This document shows, one piece after another, positions 24,732-33,912 of a stretch of DNA of 47,775 nucleotides. The notes beneath the pieces are model-generated. The model worked only from the letters and a program-made list of their open reading frames with translations. It did not search any database and had not been told where the DNA came from. The translations under genes were made by a program, and so were the position numbers. Origin of the DNA: Campylobacterota bacterium. Its GTDB lineage: Bacteria > Campylobacterota > Campylobacteria > Campylobacterales > Arcobacteraceae. Position 1 is the first letter of the stretch; every line of letters begins with the position of its first letter. The stretch is taken from positions 1 through 47,775 of the forward strand of contig QMKX01000011.1 of the NCBI GenBank assembly GCA_003643835.1, read 5' to 3'.

Positions 24732-25448
24732 TTGCCAAAACATAGGTTTAAAATACCAAAACAAAAACCCCCTTTGATAGCAAACGATAAAAATACAACA
24801 ATACCAAAAATACTTTGGCAAACAAACTACTCAAACATGGTTAGCTTGCCTGTCTATTTAAACTATTGTTTAAATAGAGTTTTCAGTTTGGGTTATAAGT
24901 ATAGATATTTTTCAAATGAAGATTGTCTTTTGTTTATAACTAAACATTGTGACGATAAAACAACACAAGCATATAAAATGCTTCAAGACGGAGCAAGCAA
25001 AGCTGATTTTTGGCGCATGGTTGTGCTCGATGTTGTTGGTGGGGTGTATCTCGATATGGATGGACATTTTGTATGGCCTTTATCTAAAATAATTGGAGAT
25101 GAAAAAACGCAAGAGTTGTTTGTAGTGCCAAGACGCGATACTTATACAAACTATTTTTTAGCTTCCAAGCCAAATAGCGTCATATTAAAAAAAGCTATAA
25201 GTATAGCTGTGAAAAATATCCAAGATGCCACAAATGGCAAAAAAGATAAGCTTACAGTTTATAGTCTAACGGGACCAGCAACTATAGTCGAAGCAATTGG
25301 CAAAAAAAAGGTAAATAAAAAGATATACAAAAAAGTGTGTATACAAGGCAATCTTACAAATGAGTATTTTCAATATATTGACAAAAAAAATGGCAAATGG
25401 ATACACACAAAAAGAGAAGATATACTTCACAAAAAGAGCCACAAATGA
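24732..25448 (+). CDS. Glycosyltransferase family 32 (DXD) protein, start codon uncertain
   Basis: 238 aa from the TTG at 24732. It has IPKILWQTNYSN, DGASKADFWRMVVLDVVGG and VYLDMDGHF (DXD, Asp108 and Asp110) of the Gly_transf_sug/GT32 family, and LTGPATIVEAIGK. The frame stays open upstream to a stop at 24648 and encodes IEIVSNRLLRIVGALVKLIG, a basic hydrophobic anchor that looks like a genuine N-terminus. The codon at the proper distance from the Shine-Dalgarno AAAGGA is ATA (24654), not ATG. So either an ATA start is used, or a start codon was lost and the TTG replaces it. Overlaps the next gene by four nt (ATGA). Likely role: sugar transfer in surface polysaccharide or lipid A-core. Confidence 0.82.
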   Translation: MPKHRFKIPKQKPPLIANDKNTTIPKILWQTNYSNMVSLPVYLNYCLNRVFSLGYKYRYFSNEDCLLFITKHCDDKTTQAYKMLQDGASKADFWRMVVLDVVGGVYLDMDGHFVWPLSKIIGDEKTQELFVVPRRDTYTNYFLASKPNSVILKKAISIAVKNIQDATNGKKDKLTVYSLTGPATIVEAIGKKKVNKKIYKKVCIQGNLTNEYFQYIDKKNGKWIHTKREDILHKKSHK

Positions 25449-26029
25449 TAAAAAAATTATCGTATAGTGTAGCTGTCGTAGTTGTGTTGTTGCTTGGATA
25501 TGATGGCTGGAATATGCATATAAACAACAATTTTGGCACCATAAGCCCAAATAAAGTTTATAAATCCAGAGCGATAGACGCAGATGATATTGGTAGTTAT
25601 ATAGATAAGTATAATATAAAAACGGTAATAGACCTAAGAGACACACAAAACCAAAAGACAAATAGAGAAGCAGAAAAAAAAGCGATAGATGCTATAGATG
25701 GAACCCGGTATATCAATATCAAATCACCACAAACTCCAACAAAAGAAAACTTAAAAGAGTTTTATGAAGTGATGGATGACAAATCAAATTATCCTGTGTT
25801 GATACACTGTTATCATGGGCTTGGACGAACTATGTTGTATAGTGCCTTGTATCGTATTGAGTATGAAAATATGTCAAATAAAGATGCCAGATGGCTCACT
25901 CGCCCATACCCTATAGAATCAATTTTGCACAACAGTAGCTTCGCAAAAGGACGCAACAAGGGTGATTTTTTGATAAACTATATCAAAAGAGACAAAGGCG
26001 ATAGCGCTACAATTAAGACTATGGAGTAA
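25445..26029 (+). CDS. Membrane-anchored dual-specificity / tyrosine phosphatase-like protein
   Basis: 194 aa from ATG 25445, overlapping the GT32 stop. It has an N-terminal membrane segment (LSYSVAVVVVLLLGY, about 5-20), then VYKSRAIDADDIGSYI, TVIDLRDTQNQ and the phosphatase loop LIHCYHGLGRTM: HC-x5-R with Cys122 and Arg128. The fold class is DSP/SIW14-like, and with the anchor it probably faces the periplasm. Between a glycosyltransferase and manC, it may dephosphorylate lipid-linked or sugar intermediates, as some LpxE-independent phosphatases do, or regulate polysaccharide synthesis. Substrate not established. Confidence 0.82.
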   Translation: MIKKLSYSVAVVVVLLLGYDGWNMHINNNFGTISPNKVYKSRAIDADDIGSYIDKYNIKTVIDLRDTQNQKTNREAEKKAIDAIDGTRYINIKSPQTPTKENLKEFYEVMDDKSNYPVLIHCYHGLGRTMLYSALYRIEYENMSNKDARWLTRPYPIESILHNSSFAKGRNKGDFLINYIKRDKGDSATIKTME

Positions 26030-26031
26030 AT

Positions 26032-27369
26032 ATGACAAATATAATTTTGTGTGGTGGAAGTGGCACGAGATTGTGGCCTATAAGTAGAACACTTATGCCA
26101 AAGCAGTTCGTGCCACTTATAGAAAACAAATCGCTGTTTGAATTAACTATGACTAGAAATAAAGATATTTGCGATGATATTTTAGTCGTGTCAAACCAAG
26201 AGCAATATTTTGTAGTCAAAGATAAAATAGCAAATATAAAAAAAATAACAAAAAATAAGTTGAAGTTTTTGCTCGAGCCTATAGGCAGAGATACAGCTGG
26301 TGCTATAGCGTTGGCTTGTATGAGTTTGGATGAAGAAACTATAGTGCTCATTACACCAAGCGATCACCTGATAAAAGATGAAAAAAATTATAAAAAAGTG
26401 ATACACCAAGCAAAGAAGTTCGCACAAGATGATTTTTTAGTGACATTTGGTATTGAGCCAACCTCTCCAGAAACTGGTTATGGTTATATACAAGCTAATA
26501 AAAACGAAGTGATTAGTTTTGTAGAGAAACCAGACAAAAAAACAGCAAAAAGATATATAGAGATTGGTGGGTATTATTATAATAGTGGTATGTTTATGTT
26601 TAAAGCTGGCGTGTTTTTGCAACAATTGAAACTATATGAAGCAGATATATACACTATGTCTAAAAAAGCTATATCAAATAGCAAACAAACTAACAACACA
26701 ATCAAAATAGATATAAACGATATGTTAAATATACCAACAAATAGTATTGATTATGCTGTGATGGAAAAAAGCAATATAGTCAAGATGATACCAAGCGATA
26801 TAAAATGGAACGACATAGGAAGTTTTGATGCTTTGTCAAATGAGATAAAAAATGACAAAAACAATAATCTTATATTGTCAAATAAAGTTGTAAAAACTAT
26901 AAATATAAAAGATACAATAGTGGTGGACACTGACGATGCTTTGCTTTTGTGCAAAAAAGGTAGCTCGCAAAAAGTTAAACAAATTGTAAATAAATTAAAA
27001 TCAACAAATGAAACCTTGACCAAAATCCACCTAACTGGCTTCAGACCTTGGGGTAGTTATACTGTGCTTCAAGAGAAAAGTGGCTATAAGATAAAAAATA
27101 TTATTGTCAAATCAAACAAAAGATTGTCGCTTCAGTCACATAAATATAGAAACGAACACTGGATTGTAGTCAAAGGAGTGGCAACTATCACAATAAACGA
27201 CAAGATATTTAAACTACAACAAAACCAATCTACTTATATACAAGCAGGCGACAAACACAGGTTGGCCAATGATACAAAAAATGACTTGATCATAACAGAA
27301 GTTCAAGTAGGTAGCTATACTGGTGAAGATGATATCATAAGATATGACGATGATTTTAGTAGGTCGTAG
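26032..27369 (+). CDS. manC: Mannose-1-phosphate guanylyltransferase / mannose-6-phosphate isomerase
   Basis: 445 aa bifunctional enzyme that supplies GDP-mannose. The N-terminal nucleotidyltransferase has ILCGGSGTRLWPISR and PKQFVPL, EPIGRDTAGAIAL, ITPSDHLI, TGYGYIQ and FVEKPD. The C-terminal cupin isomerase domain has RPWGSYTVL, KRLSLQSHKYRNEHWIVV and GDKHRLAN. The length is slightly under the usual 460-480. It starts two nt after the phosphatase stop and completes the polysaccharide group. GDP-mannose feeds O-antigen, capsule or, via GMD, fucose-type sugars. Confidence 0.92.
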   Translation: MTNIILCGGSGTRLWPISRTLMPKQFVPLIENKSLFELTMTRNKDICDDILVVSNQEQYFVVKDKIANIKKITKNKLKFLLEPIGRDTAGAIALACMSLDEETIVLITPSDHLIKDEKNYKKVIHQAKKFAQDDFLVTFGIEPTSPETGYGYIQANKNEVISFVEKPDKKTAKRYIEIGGYYYNSGMFMFKAGVFLQQLKLYEADIYTMSKKAISNSKQTNNTIKIDINDMLNIPTNSIDYAVMEKSNIVKMIPSDIKWNDIGSFDALSNEIKNDKNNNLILSNKVVKTINIKDTIVVDTDDALLLCKKGSSQKVKQIVNKLKSTNETLTKIHLTGFRPWGSYTVLQEKSGYKIKNIIVKSNKRLSLQSHKYRNEHWIVVKGVATITINDKIFKLQQNQSTYIQAGDKHRLANDTKNDLIITEVQVGSYTGEDDIIRYDDDFSRS

Positions 27370-27387
27370 TTAATTTTATAAAATTAT

Positions 27388-27395
27388 GATAAAAT
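27388..27395 (+). promoter_or_regulatory. -10 box of the SurA-like gene (leaderless type)
   Basis: GATAAAAT, followed by five nt (ACGTT) and the ATG at 27401. The upstream box is poor (TTTTAT). Confidence 0.5.
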
Positions 27396-27400
27396 ACGTT

Positions 27401-28000
27401 ATGAATAGATTTAAGATATTGTTTTGTTTATTGTTGCCTATTTTTGGTTTCGCTGGACTTGTTGATGGTGTAGCTATTCGTATAAATGGTGACTATATTA
27501 TAACTTTGTCGGATATAAACAACAAAATGCGAAGCTTGAATATAGACAAACAAAATGCCATAAAACTTCTAATAGATGAGACATTGTTTGAAGAGCAATT
27601 AAAAAGCCAAGAGATAGCTTTGCTTGATGGTGAGGTAGATGATTATGTCTATAAGTTATCGAAAAGAAATGGTATGAGTGTAGGTGAGTTTAAACAAGAG
27701 GTTAAAAAACGCCAAAGTTATGATAAGTTTATCGAAGGTATAAAGATGGAGATAAAAAGATACAAGTTGGTGCAAAACATATCAAAACAAAACTTAGTCC
27801 CGCCAGATGATGAAGAGCTTGAAGTGTATTATCGTAACAACATACAAAAATTTTCCAAAGGCGGCTCTATACAGGTGTATCCTTTTGAGCAAGTTAAAAA
27901 AAGAATATTTGAAGTGGTTATGAAAGAGAAAGAGACAAAATTCTTAAAAGAGTATTTTTATAAACTAAGAATGATAAGCAACATAGAGATTGTCAGATAA
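27401..28000 (+). CDS. SurA N-domain-like periplasmic chaperone, lacking a PPIase domain
   Basis: 199 aa from ATG 27401, which gives a clean signal peptide (MNRFKILFCLLLPIFGFA); an ATG five codons earlier overlaps the -10 box. The mature part, VDGVAIRINGDYIITLSDIN, LLIDETLFEEQLKSQEI, DGEVDDYVYKLSKRNGMS and a C-terminal helical swap (PFEQVKKRIFEVVMKEKE), is the SurA/PpiD chaperone core. No parvulin (rotamase) domain is inserted: the protein goes from YYRNNIQKFS straight to the last helices. It would escort outer-membrane proteins without isomerase activity. gatB follows after three nt. Confidence 0.78.
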   Translation: MNRFKILFCLLLPIFGFAGLVDGVAIRINGDYIITLSDINNKMRSLNIDKQNAIKLLIDETLFEEQLKSQEIALLDGEVDDYVYKLSKRNGMSVGEFKQEVKKRQSYDKFIEGIKMEIKRYKLVQNISKQNLVPPDDEELEVYYRNNIQKFSKGGSIQVYPFEQVKKRIFEVVMKEKETKFLKEYFYKLRMISNIEIVR

Positions 28001-28003
28001 TAT

Positions 28004-29437
28004 ATGGATGCATTTGAAGTAGTGATAGGTTTAGAGGTGCATGCTCAACTAAACACAAAAACAAAACTATGGTGCAGATGTGCTACAAGCTTCGGTGCAA
28101 AACCAAATACAAATATATGTCCTACTTGTATAGGACTTCCAGGAGCTTTGCCAACTATAAATAAAAAAGCTGTGCACAAAAGTATAGCATTGTCAACTGC
28201 TATTGGTGCTACGATAAACAAAAAATCTATATTTAACAGGAAAAATTACTTCTACCCAGATCTTCCTGCAGGATATCAAATATCACAATTTGAAGTGCCG
28301 ATAGTTGGTGAGGGCAAGCTTGATATACAGCTTGAAAACGGAGAAACAAAAACTATAGGTATACATAGAGCTCATCTTGAAAACGATGCAGGCAAAAATA
28401 TCCACGATGGAGCCATAAGTAAAGTAGATCTAAATAGAGCCGGCACACCACTTCTTGAGATAGTTAGTCATCCAGATATGTCAAATAGTTATGAAGCTAT
28501 AGCGTATTTAAAGAAACTGCATAACATCGTGCGATATATCGATATAAGCGATGCATCTATGCAAGAGGGCAGTTTTCGTTGTGATGTCAATATATCGATA
28601 CGACCAAAAGGTGACAAAAAATTGTACACAAGAAGTGAAATAAAAAATATGAACAGTTTCAAGTTTATAGAAAAAGCTATCAAATACGAAACAAATCGTC
28701 AAATAGAAGCTTGGATGGGTGGAGTGTATGACGAGGAGGTCGTCCAAGAGACAAGATTGTTTGATGTCAATACAAACGAAACAAAAAGTATGCGAGGCAA
28801 AGAAGATGCTGCTGATTATCGCTATTTTCCTGACCCTGATTTATTGCCACTGATTGTGTCAGATGATATGATAGAAAAGTATAAAACAATACCAGAACTA
28901 CCAGACGAAAAAATCAAACGATATACCAATGACTACAAAATCAAAATAGAAGATGCCAAACAGTTAGTATCGGACAAAAATATCGCATACTATTTTGAAG
29001 AGATGATAGAAAATAAAGCAGATGCCAAAACATCAGTATCGTGGTTGTGTGTTGAGCTTTTAGGCAGGTTAAGTGAAGGTGTAGATATAGCCAACTCACC
29101 AGTAAAGGCCGACAAGCTCGCAAACTTAGTATCAGCGATAACTAGTAGCACAATAAGCGGAAAAGCAGGCAAACAAGTGCTCGATCATCTTATGAAACAC
29201 GATGAAAAAGTTGAGTTAGTTATAGATAAATTAGGCTTGAAGCAACTAAGTGATGATACTGCGATATTGAAACTTATAGACGAAATAGTTCAAAACAACC
29301 AAGAGAAAGTCCAACAATATCAAAGTGGCAAAGATAAGCTTTTTGGATTTTTTGTTGGACAAGTTATGAAACATAGTGGTGGTACGGCAAATCCACAAGT
29401 AGTAAATAAACTACTTAAACAAAAATTGCATAAATGA
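28004..29437 (+). CDS. gatB: Aspartyl/glutamyl-tRNA amidotransferase subunit B
   Basis: 477 aa, full length. GatB is the kinase/amidotransfer subunit of GatCAB, which turns Glu-tRNA(Gln) and Asp-tRNA(Asn) into the amidated forms. It starts [19 protein letters not shown]. Zinc-binding Cys are in LWCRCATSF and [11 protein letters not shown], followed by [19 protein letters not shown], the helical and YqeY-like tail ([20 protein letters not shown]) and the C-terminal [11 protein letters not shown]. It fits with the discriminating or Glu-charging GltX at 32608. gatA and gatC are not in the window. No strong Shine-Dalgarno; probably coupled to the SurA-like gene. Confidence 0.96.
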   Translation: MDAFEVVIGLEVHAQLNTKTKLWCRCATSFGAKPNTNICPTCIGLPGALPTINKKAVHKSIALSTAIGATINKKSIFNRKNYFYPDLPAGYQISQFEVPIVGEGKLDIQLENGETKTIGIHRAHLENDAGKNIHDGAISKVDLNRAGTPLLEIVSHPDMSNSYEAIAYLKKLHNIVRYIDISDASMQEGSFRCDVNISIRPKGDKKLYTRSEIKNMNSFKFIEKAIKYETNRQIEAWMGGVYDEEVVQETRLFDVNTNETKSMRGKEDAADYRYFPDPDLLPLIVSDDMIEKYKTIPELPDEKIKRYTNDYKIKIEDAKQLVSDKNIAYYFEEMIENKADAKTSVSWLCVELLGRLSEGVDIANSPVKADKLANLVSAITSSTISGKAGKQVLDHLMKHDEKVELVIDKLGLKQLSDDTAILKLIDEIVQNNQEKVQQYQSGKDKLFGFFVGQVMKHSGGTANPQVVNKLLKQKLHK

Positions 29438-29471
29438 GTAGGTAATAAATAGTTTTAAAGGTGATAATGGT

Positions 29472-30023
29472 ATGATAAAATATCTTATAACAGATACTAA
29501 GTATTATCAAAATGAAAAACAATTTAGACAAACAATACAAAATAGCTTCAAACTGCACAAACCAGATATAGCGTGTTTTAGAGATAAAAGTTCCAATGAT
29601 TTTGAAAAATATGCTAAAATATTTTATGATATATCAAAAAAACAAAATATAAACAAAATATTTATAAACAACAATATAATTTTAGCAAAAAAATACAAAT
29701 ACCATGGAGTTCATCTAAATTCAAATCAATTCAACGATATAAAATATGCAAAAAAACTTGGCTTAAAAGTAGCTATAAGTTGCCATAGTTTAAAAGATGT
29801 AAAAGTAGCTTTGAGACAAAAAGCTGATATAGCCACATATTCACCGATATTTAAAACACCAAGCAAAGGTCAGCCACAAGGATTGTTTGCGTTGAAAAGA
29901 GCTACAAAGATATACGACATACCTATAATCGCATTGGGTGGCATAGTTTCAAAAAGACAAATATACAAAATAAAAAAAATAAAACTCAAAGGTTTCGCTT
30001 CTATAAGGTATTTTTTCAAATAA
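29472..30023 (+). CDS. ThiE/TenI-family thiamine-phosphate synthase-like protein
   Basis: 183 aa TIM barrel. It has MIKYLITDTKYY, YHGVHLNSNQF, VAISCHSLKDVKVALRQKA, the conserved segment IATYSPIFKTPSKGQPQG and IIALGGI. This matches the compact ThiE/TenI proteins of Campylobacterota. The Asp/Lys residues of E. coli ThiE's pyrophosphate site are only partly recognisable (YSPIFKTPSK), so catalysis is likely but not certain. The separate ThiD2-like protein at 10965 may be its partner. Start ATG 29472 with AAAGGTG upstream. Confidence 0.75.
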   Translation: MIKYLITDTKYYQNEKQFRQTIQNSFKLHKPDIACFRDKSSNDFEKYAKIFYDISKKQNINKIFINNNIILAKKYKYHGVHLNSNQFNDIKYAKKLGLKVAISCHSLKDVKVALRQKADIATYSPIFKTPSKGQPQGLFALKRATKIYDIPIIALGGIVSKRQIYKIKKIKLKGFASIRYFFK

Positions 30024-30045
30024 CTTAAGGTTCATATGATACAAT
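30024..30045 (+). promoter_or_regulatory. icd promoter
   Basis: CTTAAG (30024-30029), 8 nt, GATACAAT (30038-30045). The ATG formed by the end of the -10 box (30044) is not the gene start; AAAAAAAGGA and the ATG at 30071 follow. Confidence 0.75.
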
Positions 30046-30070
30046 GTCTAACTTTAAAAAAAGGATTTTT

Positions 30071-32239
30071 ATGTCAAAAATAATATGGTCTAAAATAGAC
30101 GAGGCGCCTGCGTTAGCAACTTATTCTTTACTTCCAATAGTAAATGCTTTCACAAAGGCTGCTGGAGTTGAGGTAGTTGTAAGTGATATTTCACTTGCCG
30201 CTAGAGTTTTAAGTTCACAAGGAAAAGCAGACGATGAGTTGGCAAAACTTGGAAAAGTTGTGTTGCAAGAAGATGGCAACATAATCAAACTTCCAAATGT
30301 ATCGGCATCGGTTGGACAGCTGATAGATTGTATCACAGAGCTTCAAAGCCACGGCTTTGATATACCTGCCTACCCAGAAGACCCACAAAATAATGACGAA
30401 AAGAAAATACAAAAAGCATATGCAGTATGTTTGGGTAGTGCTGTAAATCCAGTGCTACGAGAGGGTAACAGCGATCGCCGTGCAGCCGATGCTGTCAAAA
30501 AGTTTGCTCAAAACAATCCACATAGATTAAGCGCCATGAGTGAAAACTCAAACTCAAGAGTAGAGCATATGAAAAGTGGCGATTTTTTCTCAAACGAGCA
30601 GTCAGTGGTGCTGGACAATAACTCAAATATAACTATAGAGCTAAATGGCAAATGCCTAAAAGAGCTTGACGATACACAAGACAAAGAGATAATAGATGGC
30701 ACATTTATGTCGGCATCTGCTTTGAGAAAGTTTTATCAGGAGACTATAGATAGTGCGAAAAATACAGACACTTTATGGTCGCTTCACTTAAAAGCTACCA
30801 TGATGAAAGTTAGTGATCCTATCATGTTTGGTCATGCTACTGAGGTGTTTTTCAAAGATGTGTTTGCTAAATATCAAGGTGAGTTTGATGCTCTTGGCTA
30901 CAACTCAAATATGGGGCTTGGCGACTTATACAAAAAGCTTGAAAATAGCGACAAAAAAGATGAGATAATCAAAGCTATAGAAGCTACATATGTTACGCAG
31001 CCACGCATAGCTATGGTTGATAGTAGCAAAGGTATCACCAACTTACATGCATCAAACGATGTCATCATAGATGCTTCTATGCCAGCAGCTGTCAAAACAG
31101 GATGTAAAATGTGGAACAAAGACGACAAGGCAGAAGATGTGGTATGTGTCATACCAGATAGCTCATACGCTGTGTTTCACAAAGCTATGGTAGATGACTG
31201 TGTAGCAAATGGGCAATACAATGTGACAACTATGGGCAACGTAGCAAATGTAGGACTGATGGCACAAAAAGCAGAAGAGTATGGAAGCCACCCAACTACA
31301 TTTGAGATAAGTGAAGCTGGAACAGTGGAAGTCAAACAAAATGGCAAGGTTCTTATGAGCCATAAAGTAGAAGCTGGAGATATATGGAGAATGAGCCGTG
31401 TCAAAGATATCCCCATACAAGACTGGGTGCGGCTGGCAGTTGAGAGAGCGCGATTGACTGGAACTCCAGCTGTGTTTTGGCTAGACAAAGACAGAGCACA
31501 TGATGCCAATATGATAAAAAAAGTTCAAAAATACATCAAAAATCACGACACAAGTGGGCTTGATATGCCTATTATGGATGTAGCAAAAGCAACAAAATAC
31601 ACCAATGCCAGAGTGAGAGAAGGCAAAAATACTATCTCGGTCACAGGCAATGTGTTGAGAGACCATCTGACCGATATGTATCCTATACTTGAGTTAGGAA
31701 CTAGTGCAAAGATGTTATCAATAGTGCCACTCATCGCTGGTGGCGGGCTGTTTGAGACAGGTGCTGGAGGTTCTGCTCCTAAGCATGTAGACCAGTTTTT
31801 AAAAGAAGGACACCTACGATGGGATAGTTTGGGTGAGTTTCTTGCCCTTGCAGAATCTTTAAGAATGATAGGCAACAAAAACAAAGATGCCAAACTCTCA
31901 GCACTGACCAAAGCTTTGGACATAGCAAACAGTGGCTACCTTGATAACAACAAAGAACCCAGCCGTAAATGTGGCGAACCAGACAACAAAGCCTCACACT
32001 TTTTTGTAGCATTGTATTGGGCAGATGCTCTAGCAAAAAGCGACAACAGTGAGCTTGCTTCAAAGTTCGCTCCAGTAGCCAAAGCCTTGAGCAAAAACGA
32101 AAGTAAAATCATGCACGAGCTTCTATCGGTTGAAGGCAAAGCACAGGATATTGGTGGGTATTATCACCCCGATGATCAAAAAGCCCAAAAAGCTATGCGA
32201 CCATCTGCTACACTTAATAGTATAATAGATAGTATATAG
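30071..32239 (+). CDS. icd: NADP-dependent isocitrate dehydrogenase, monomeric type
   Basis: 722 aa. It oxidises isocitrate to 2-oxoglutarate in the TCA cycle, producing NADPH. The protein is of the large monomeric class (about 735-745 aa), recognised from IIWSKIDEAPALATYSLLPI, LREGNSDRRAADAVKKFA, LHLKATMMKVSDPIMFGHA, MVDSSKGITNLHASNDVIID and EGHLRWDSLGEFLALAESL. This class is usual in Campylobacterales. Start ATG 30071 with a strong Shine-Dalgarno, and its own promoter. Together with the fumarase on the opposite strand it gives two TCA steps in this window. Confidence 0.96.
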   Translation: MSKIIWSKIDEAPALATYSLLPIVNAFTKAAGVEVVVSDISLAARVLSSQGKADDELAKLGKVVLQEDGNIIKLPNVSASVGQLIDCITELQSHGFDIPAYPEDPQNNDEKKIQKAYAVCLGSAVNPVLREGNSDRRAADAVKKFAQNNPHRLSAMSENSNSRVEHMKSGDFFSNEQSVVLDNNSNITIELNGKCLKELDDTQDKEIIDGTFMSASALRKFYQETIDSAKNTDTLWSLHLKATMMKVSDPIMFGHATEVFFKDVFAKYQGEFDALGYNSNMGLGDLYKKLENSDKKDEIIKAIEATYVTQPRIAMVDSSKGITNLHASNDVIIDASMPAAVKTGCKMWNKDDKAEDVVCVIPDSSYAVFHKAMVDDCVANGQYNVTTMGNVANVGLMAQKAEEYGSHPTTFEISEAGTVEVKQNGKVLMSHKVEAGDIWRMSRVKDIPIQDWVRLAVERARLTGTPAVFWLDKDRAHDANMIKKVQKYIKNHDTSGLDMPIMDVAKATKYTNARVREGKNTISVTGNVLRDHLTDMYPILELGTSAKMLSIVPLIAGGGLFETGAGGSAPKHVDQFLKEGHLRWDSLGEFLALAESLRMIGNKNKDAKLSALTKALDIANSGYLDNNKEPSRKCGEPDNKASHFFVALYWADALAKSDNSELASKFAPVAKALSKNESKIMHELLSVEGKAQDIGGYYHPDDQKAQKAMRPSATLNSIIDSI

Positions 32240-32241
32240 AA

Positions 32242-32273
32242 GATATACACAGCCACTTGAGGCTGCGTATATC
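32242..32273. terminator. Terminator-like hairpin between icd and yggT
   Basis: GATATAC-a-CAGCC / GGCTG-c-GTATATC (12 pairs, one mismatch, six-nt loop ACTTGA), starting three nt after the icd stop codon. A T-run follows only about 12 nt later. Confidence 0.6.
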
Positions 32274-32332
32274 AGAATATAAAATATTTTTTGTAAATAT
32301 TTAAGGTCACCTCTAAAAGACACTATAAAATA

Positions 32333-32611
32333 TCAAATACCCATAAACAGTTTGCTTAAAAATGTCTCAAGAAATATCAATACAAATATCACGATAACTG
32401 GCGCCAAATCAATGCCGCCAAATACGGTTGGCACAATTCGTCTTACCAATACATAAGCTGGCGTGGTTAATCTATCGAGTAGCTGAACTATTGGATTAAA
32501 AGGATCAGGCCTCACCCAAGAAAGCAAAGCAGATATTATTATCACCCATTTATATAAAGTGATAACTCCTAAAACAATCACAAAAACACTACTAAAAAAA
32601 GCACTCATCAT
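32333..32611 (-). CDS. YggT family membrane protein
   Basis: 92 aa with two hydrophobic stretches (about 4-32 and 64-85) around the signature [20 protein letters not shown] and [13 protein letters not shown]. The family is linked to osmotic tolerance and cell shape or division in several bacteria (CCB3/YggT); the role here is unknown. Last gene of the glnA-gltX-yggT row; its start overlaps the gltX stop by four nt (ATGA). Confidence 0.9.
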   Translation of the reverse strand: MMSAFFSSVFVIVLGVITLYKWVIIISALLSWVRPDPFNPIVQLLDRLTTPAYVLVRRIVPTVFGGIDLAPVIVIFVLIFLETFLSKLFMGI

Positions 32612-33906
32612 ATAATATCTCCTAAATAATTTTTAATAAGTGGGTATATCTCACTTAAGTTTGGGCCACTTGATGCCCCTGTCAATGCAAATCTAACACA
32701 ACTAAAAAACTCTTTGCCTTTTAGTTGTGTTTTGTTTTGAATATCTGTTTTAAACTCAACAAAACTTTCGAAATAGGGTGCTTCGTTTATAGCTTGTTGC
32801 ACTACAATGAGATTTTGACCAAGTTTTTTTTCTTTTTTGTTTGATGCAAATATAGTATTGATCTTTGATTTTATTTGCAAGGTTGTATCGCACTCTTCAA
32901 GATAAAGTTTCGCTAACTTGCCTATATCTTCATCGGCATATCCAATTATTTTAGATAGTCTCATATCGTCAATATCTTTTATGTGACGGTTGTTGATATA
33001 TTCTAACTTTTTTATATCAAATTTTGCTGGGGCTTTTGATATTTTTGATATGTCAAACCAGTTTATGGCTTCTTTTATCGTAAATATCTCTTTTGGAGGA
33101 TTGTATCCTAAAAGCACCAAATAGTTTGCTATAGATACAGGCAAAAATCCAAGCTTTAAAAGATTTTGCACTGAAGATGTTTCATCTCTTTTTGACATCT
33201 TTTTGCCTGTATTTATGTCAAGTATCATAGGCAAGTGAGTATAATTTATAACTTTGTCGTATCCTAACATATTTCGTATGTGTATTTGTTTTGGTGTGTT
33301 TGATAAGTGATCTTCACCGCGAATTATATGACTAATATCTGCTATCATATCATCTATAGCACAAGCAAAATTATATGTAGGAGTTTTGTCTTGCCTTAAA
33401 ATTATAAAACTATCTATATCAAATGGTTCAAAACTAAACTCACCTTTTATTTTATCTTGAAATTTTATAGGTTTTGTAGCTCTTTTGATACGAACTACAA
33501 AAGGGGCATTGCATTGAAGTTTAGTTTCGTCGCTTATATTTAGACAAAAGTCGCCATATCTATATGGTCTTTTTTCTTGTTTGGCTTTTTGTCTGTCTTG
33601 TTCTATAACCTCACTACTACAAAAACAGTTAAATGCCTTTTTGTCAAGCAATAAATCCAAAGCCATCTTGGTGTGAAACTTTTGATTGTCGCTTTGGTAT
33701 GAGATAGAGCTAAATTTTATAGAAAAAAGGTCAAGTATTTGCACGATTTGTTTGTCTTTGTCTTTGATATTTCTGTCTTTGTCAGTATCTTCAATACGAA
33801 CTAAAAGCTGTTTGCTTGTCTGTTTTGATAATATATAGTTAAGCAAGGCAACTCTTAGGTTGCCTATATGCATATCGCCAGTTGGACTAGGTGCAAACCT
33901 TAACAT
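32608..33906 (-). CDS. gltX: Glutamyl-tRNA synthetase
   Basis: 432 aa class-I tRNA synthetase, somewhat shorter than the usual 460-490. It has [20 protein letters not shown] (HIGN motif) and GKKMSKRDE (KMSKS-type motif), plus [12 protein letters not shown] and [20 protein letters not shown]. The C-terminal anticodon-binding domain is present ([20 protein letters not shown]). Campylobacterota usually have two GltX enzymes, one charging tRNA-Glu and one mischarging tRNA-Gln for GatCAB; which one this is cannot be decided by eye. It follows glnA after six nt. Confidence 0.93.
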   Translation of the reverse strand: MLRFAPSPTGDMHIGNLRVALLNYILSKQTSKQLLVRIEDTDKDRNIKDKDKQIVQILDLFSIKFSSISYQSDNQKFHTKMALDLLLDKKAFNCFCSSEVIEQDRQKAKQEKRPYRYGDFCLNISDETKLQCNAPFVVRIKRATKPIKFQDKIKGEFSFEPFDIDSFIILRQDKTPTYNFACAIDDMIADISHIIRGEDHLSNTPKQIHIRNMLGYDKVINYTHLPMILDINTGKKMSKRDETSSVQNLLKLGFLPVSIANYLVLLGYNPPKEIFTIKEAINWFDISKISKAPAKFDIKKLEYINNRHIKDIDDMRLSKIIGYADEDIGKLAKLYLEECDTTLQIKSKINTIFASNKKEKKLGQNLIVVQQAINEAPYFESFVEFKTDIQNKTQLKGKEFFSCVRFALTGASSGPNLSEIYPLIKNYLGDII

Positions 33907-33912
33907 ATTATC

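Noticed and set aside
30044-30070. Upstream ATG start for icd
   Set aside because: This ATG is formed by the end of the -10 box GATACAATG; the ATG at 30071 has a strong Shine-Dalgarno and fits the family start.
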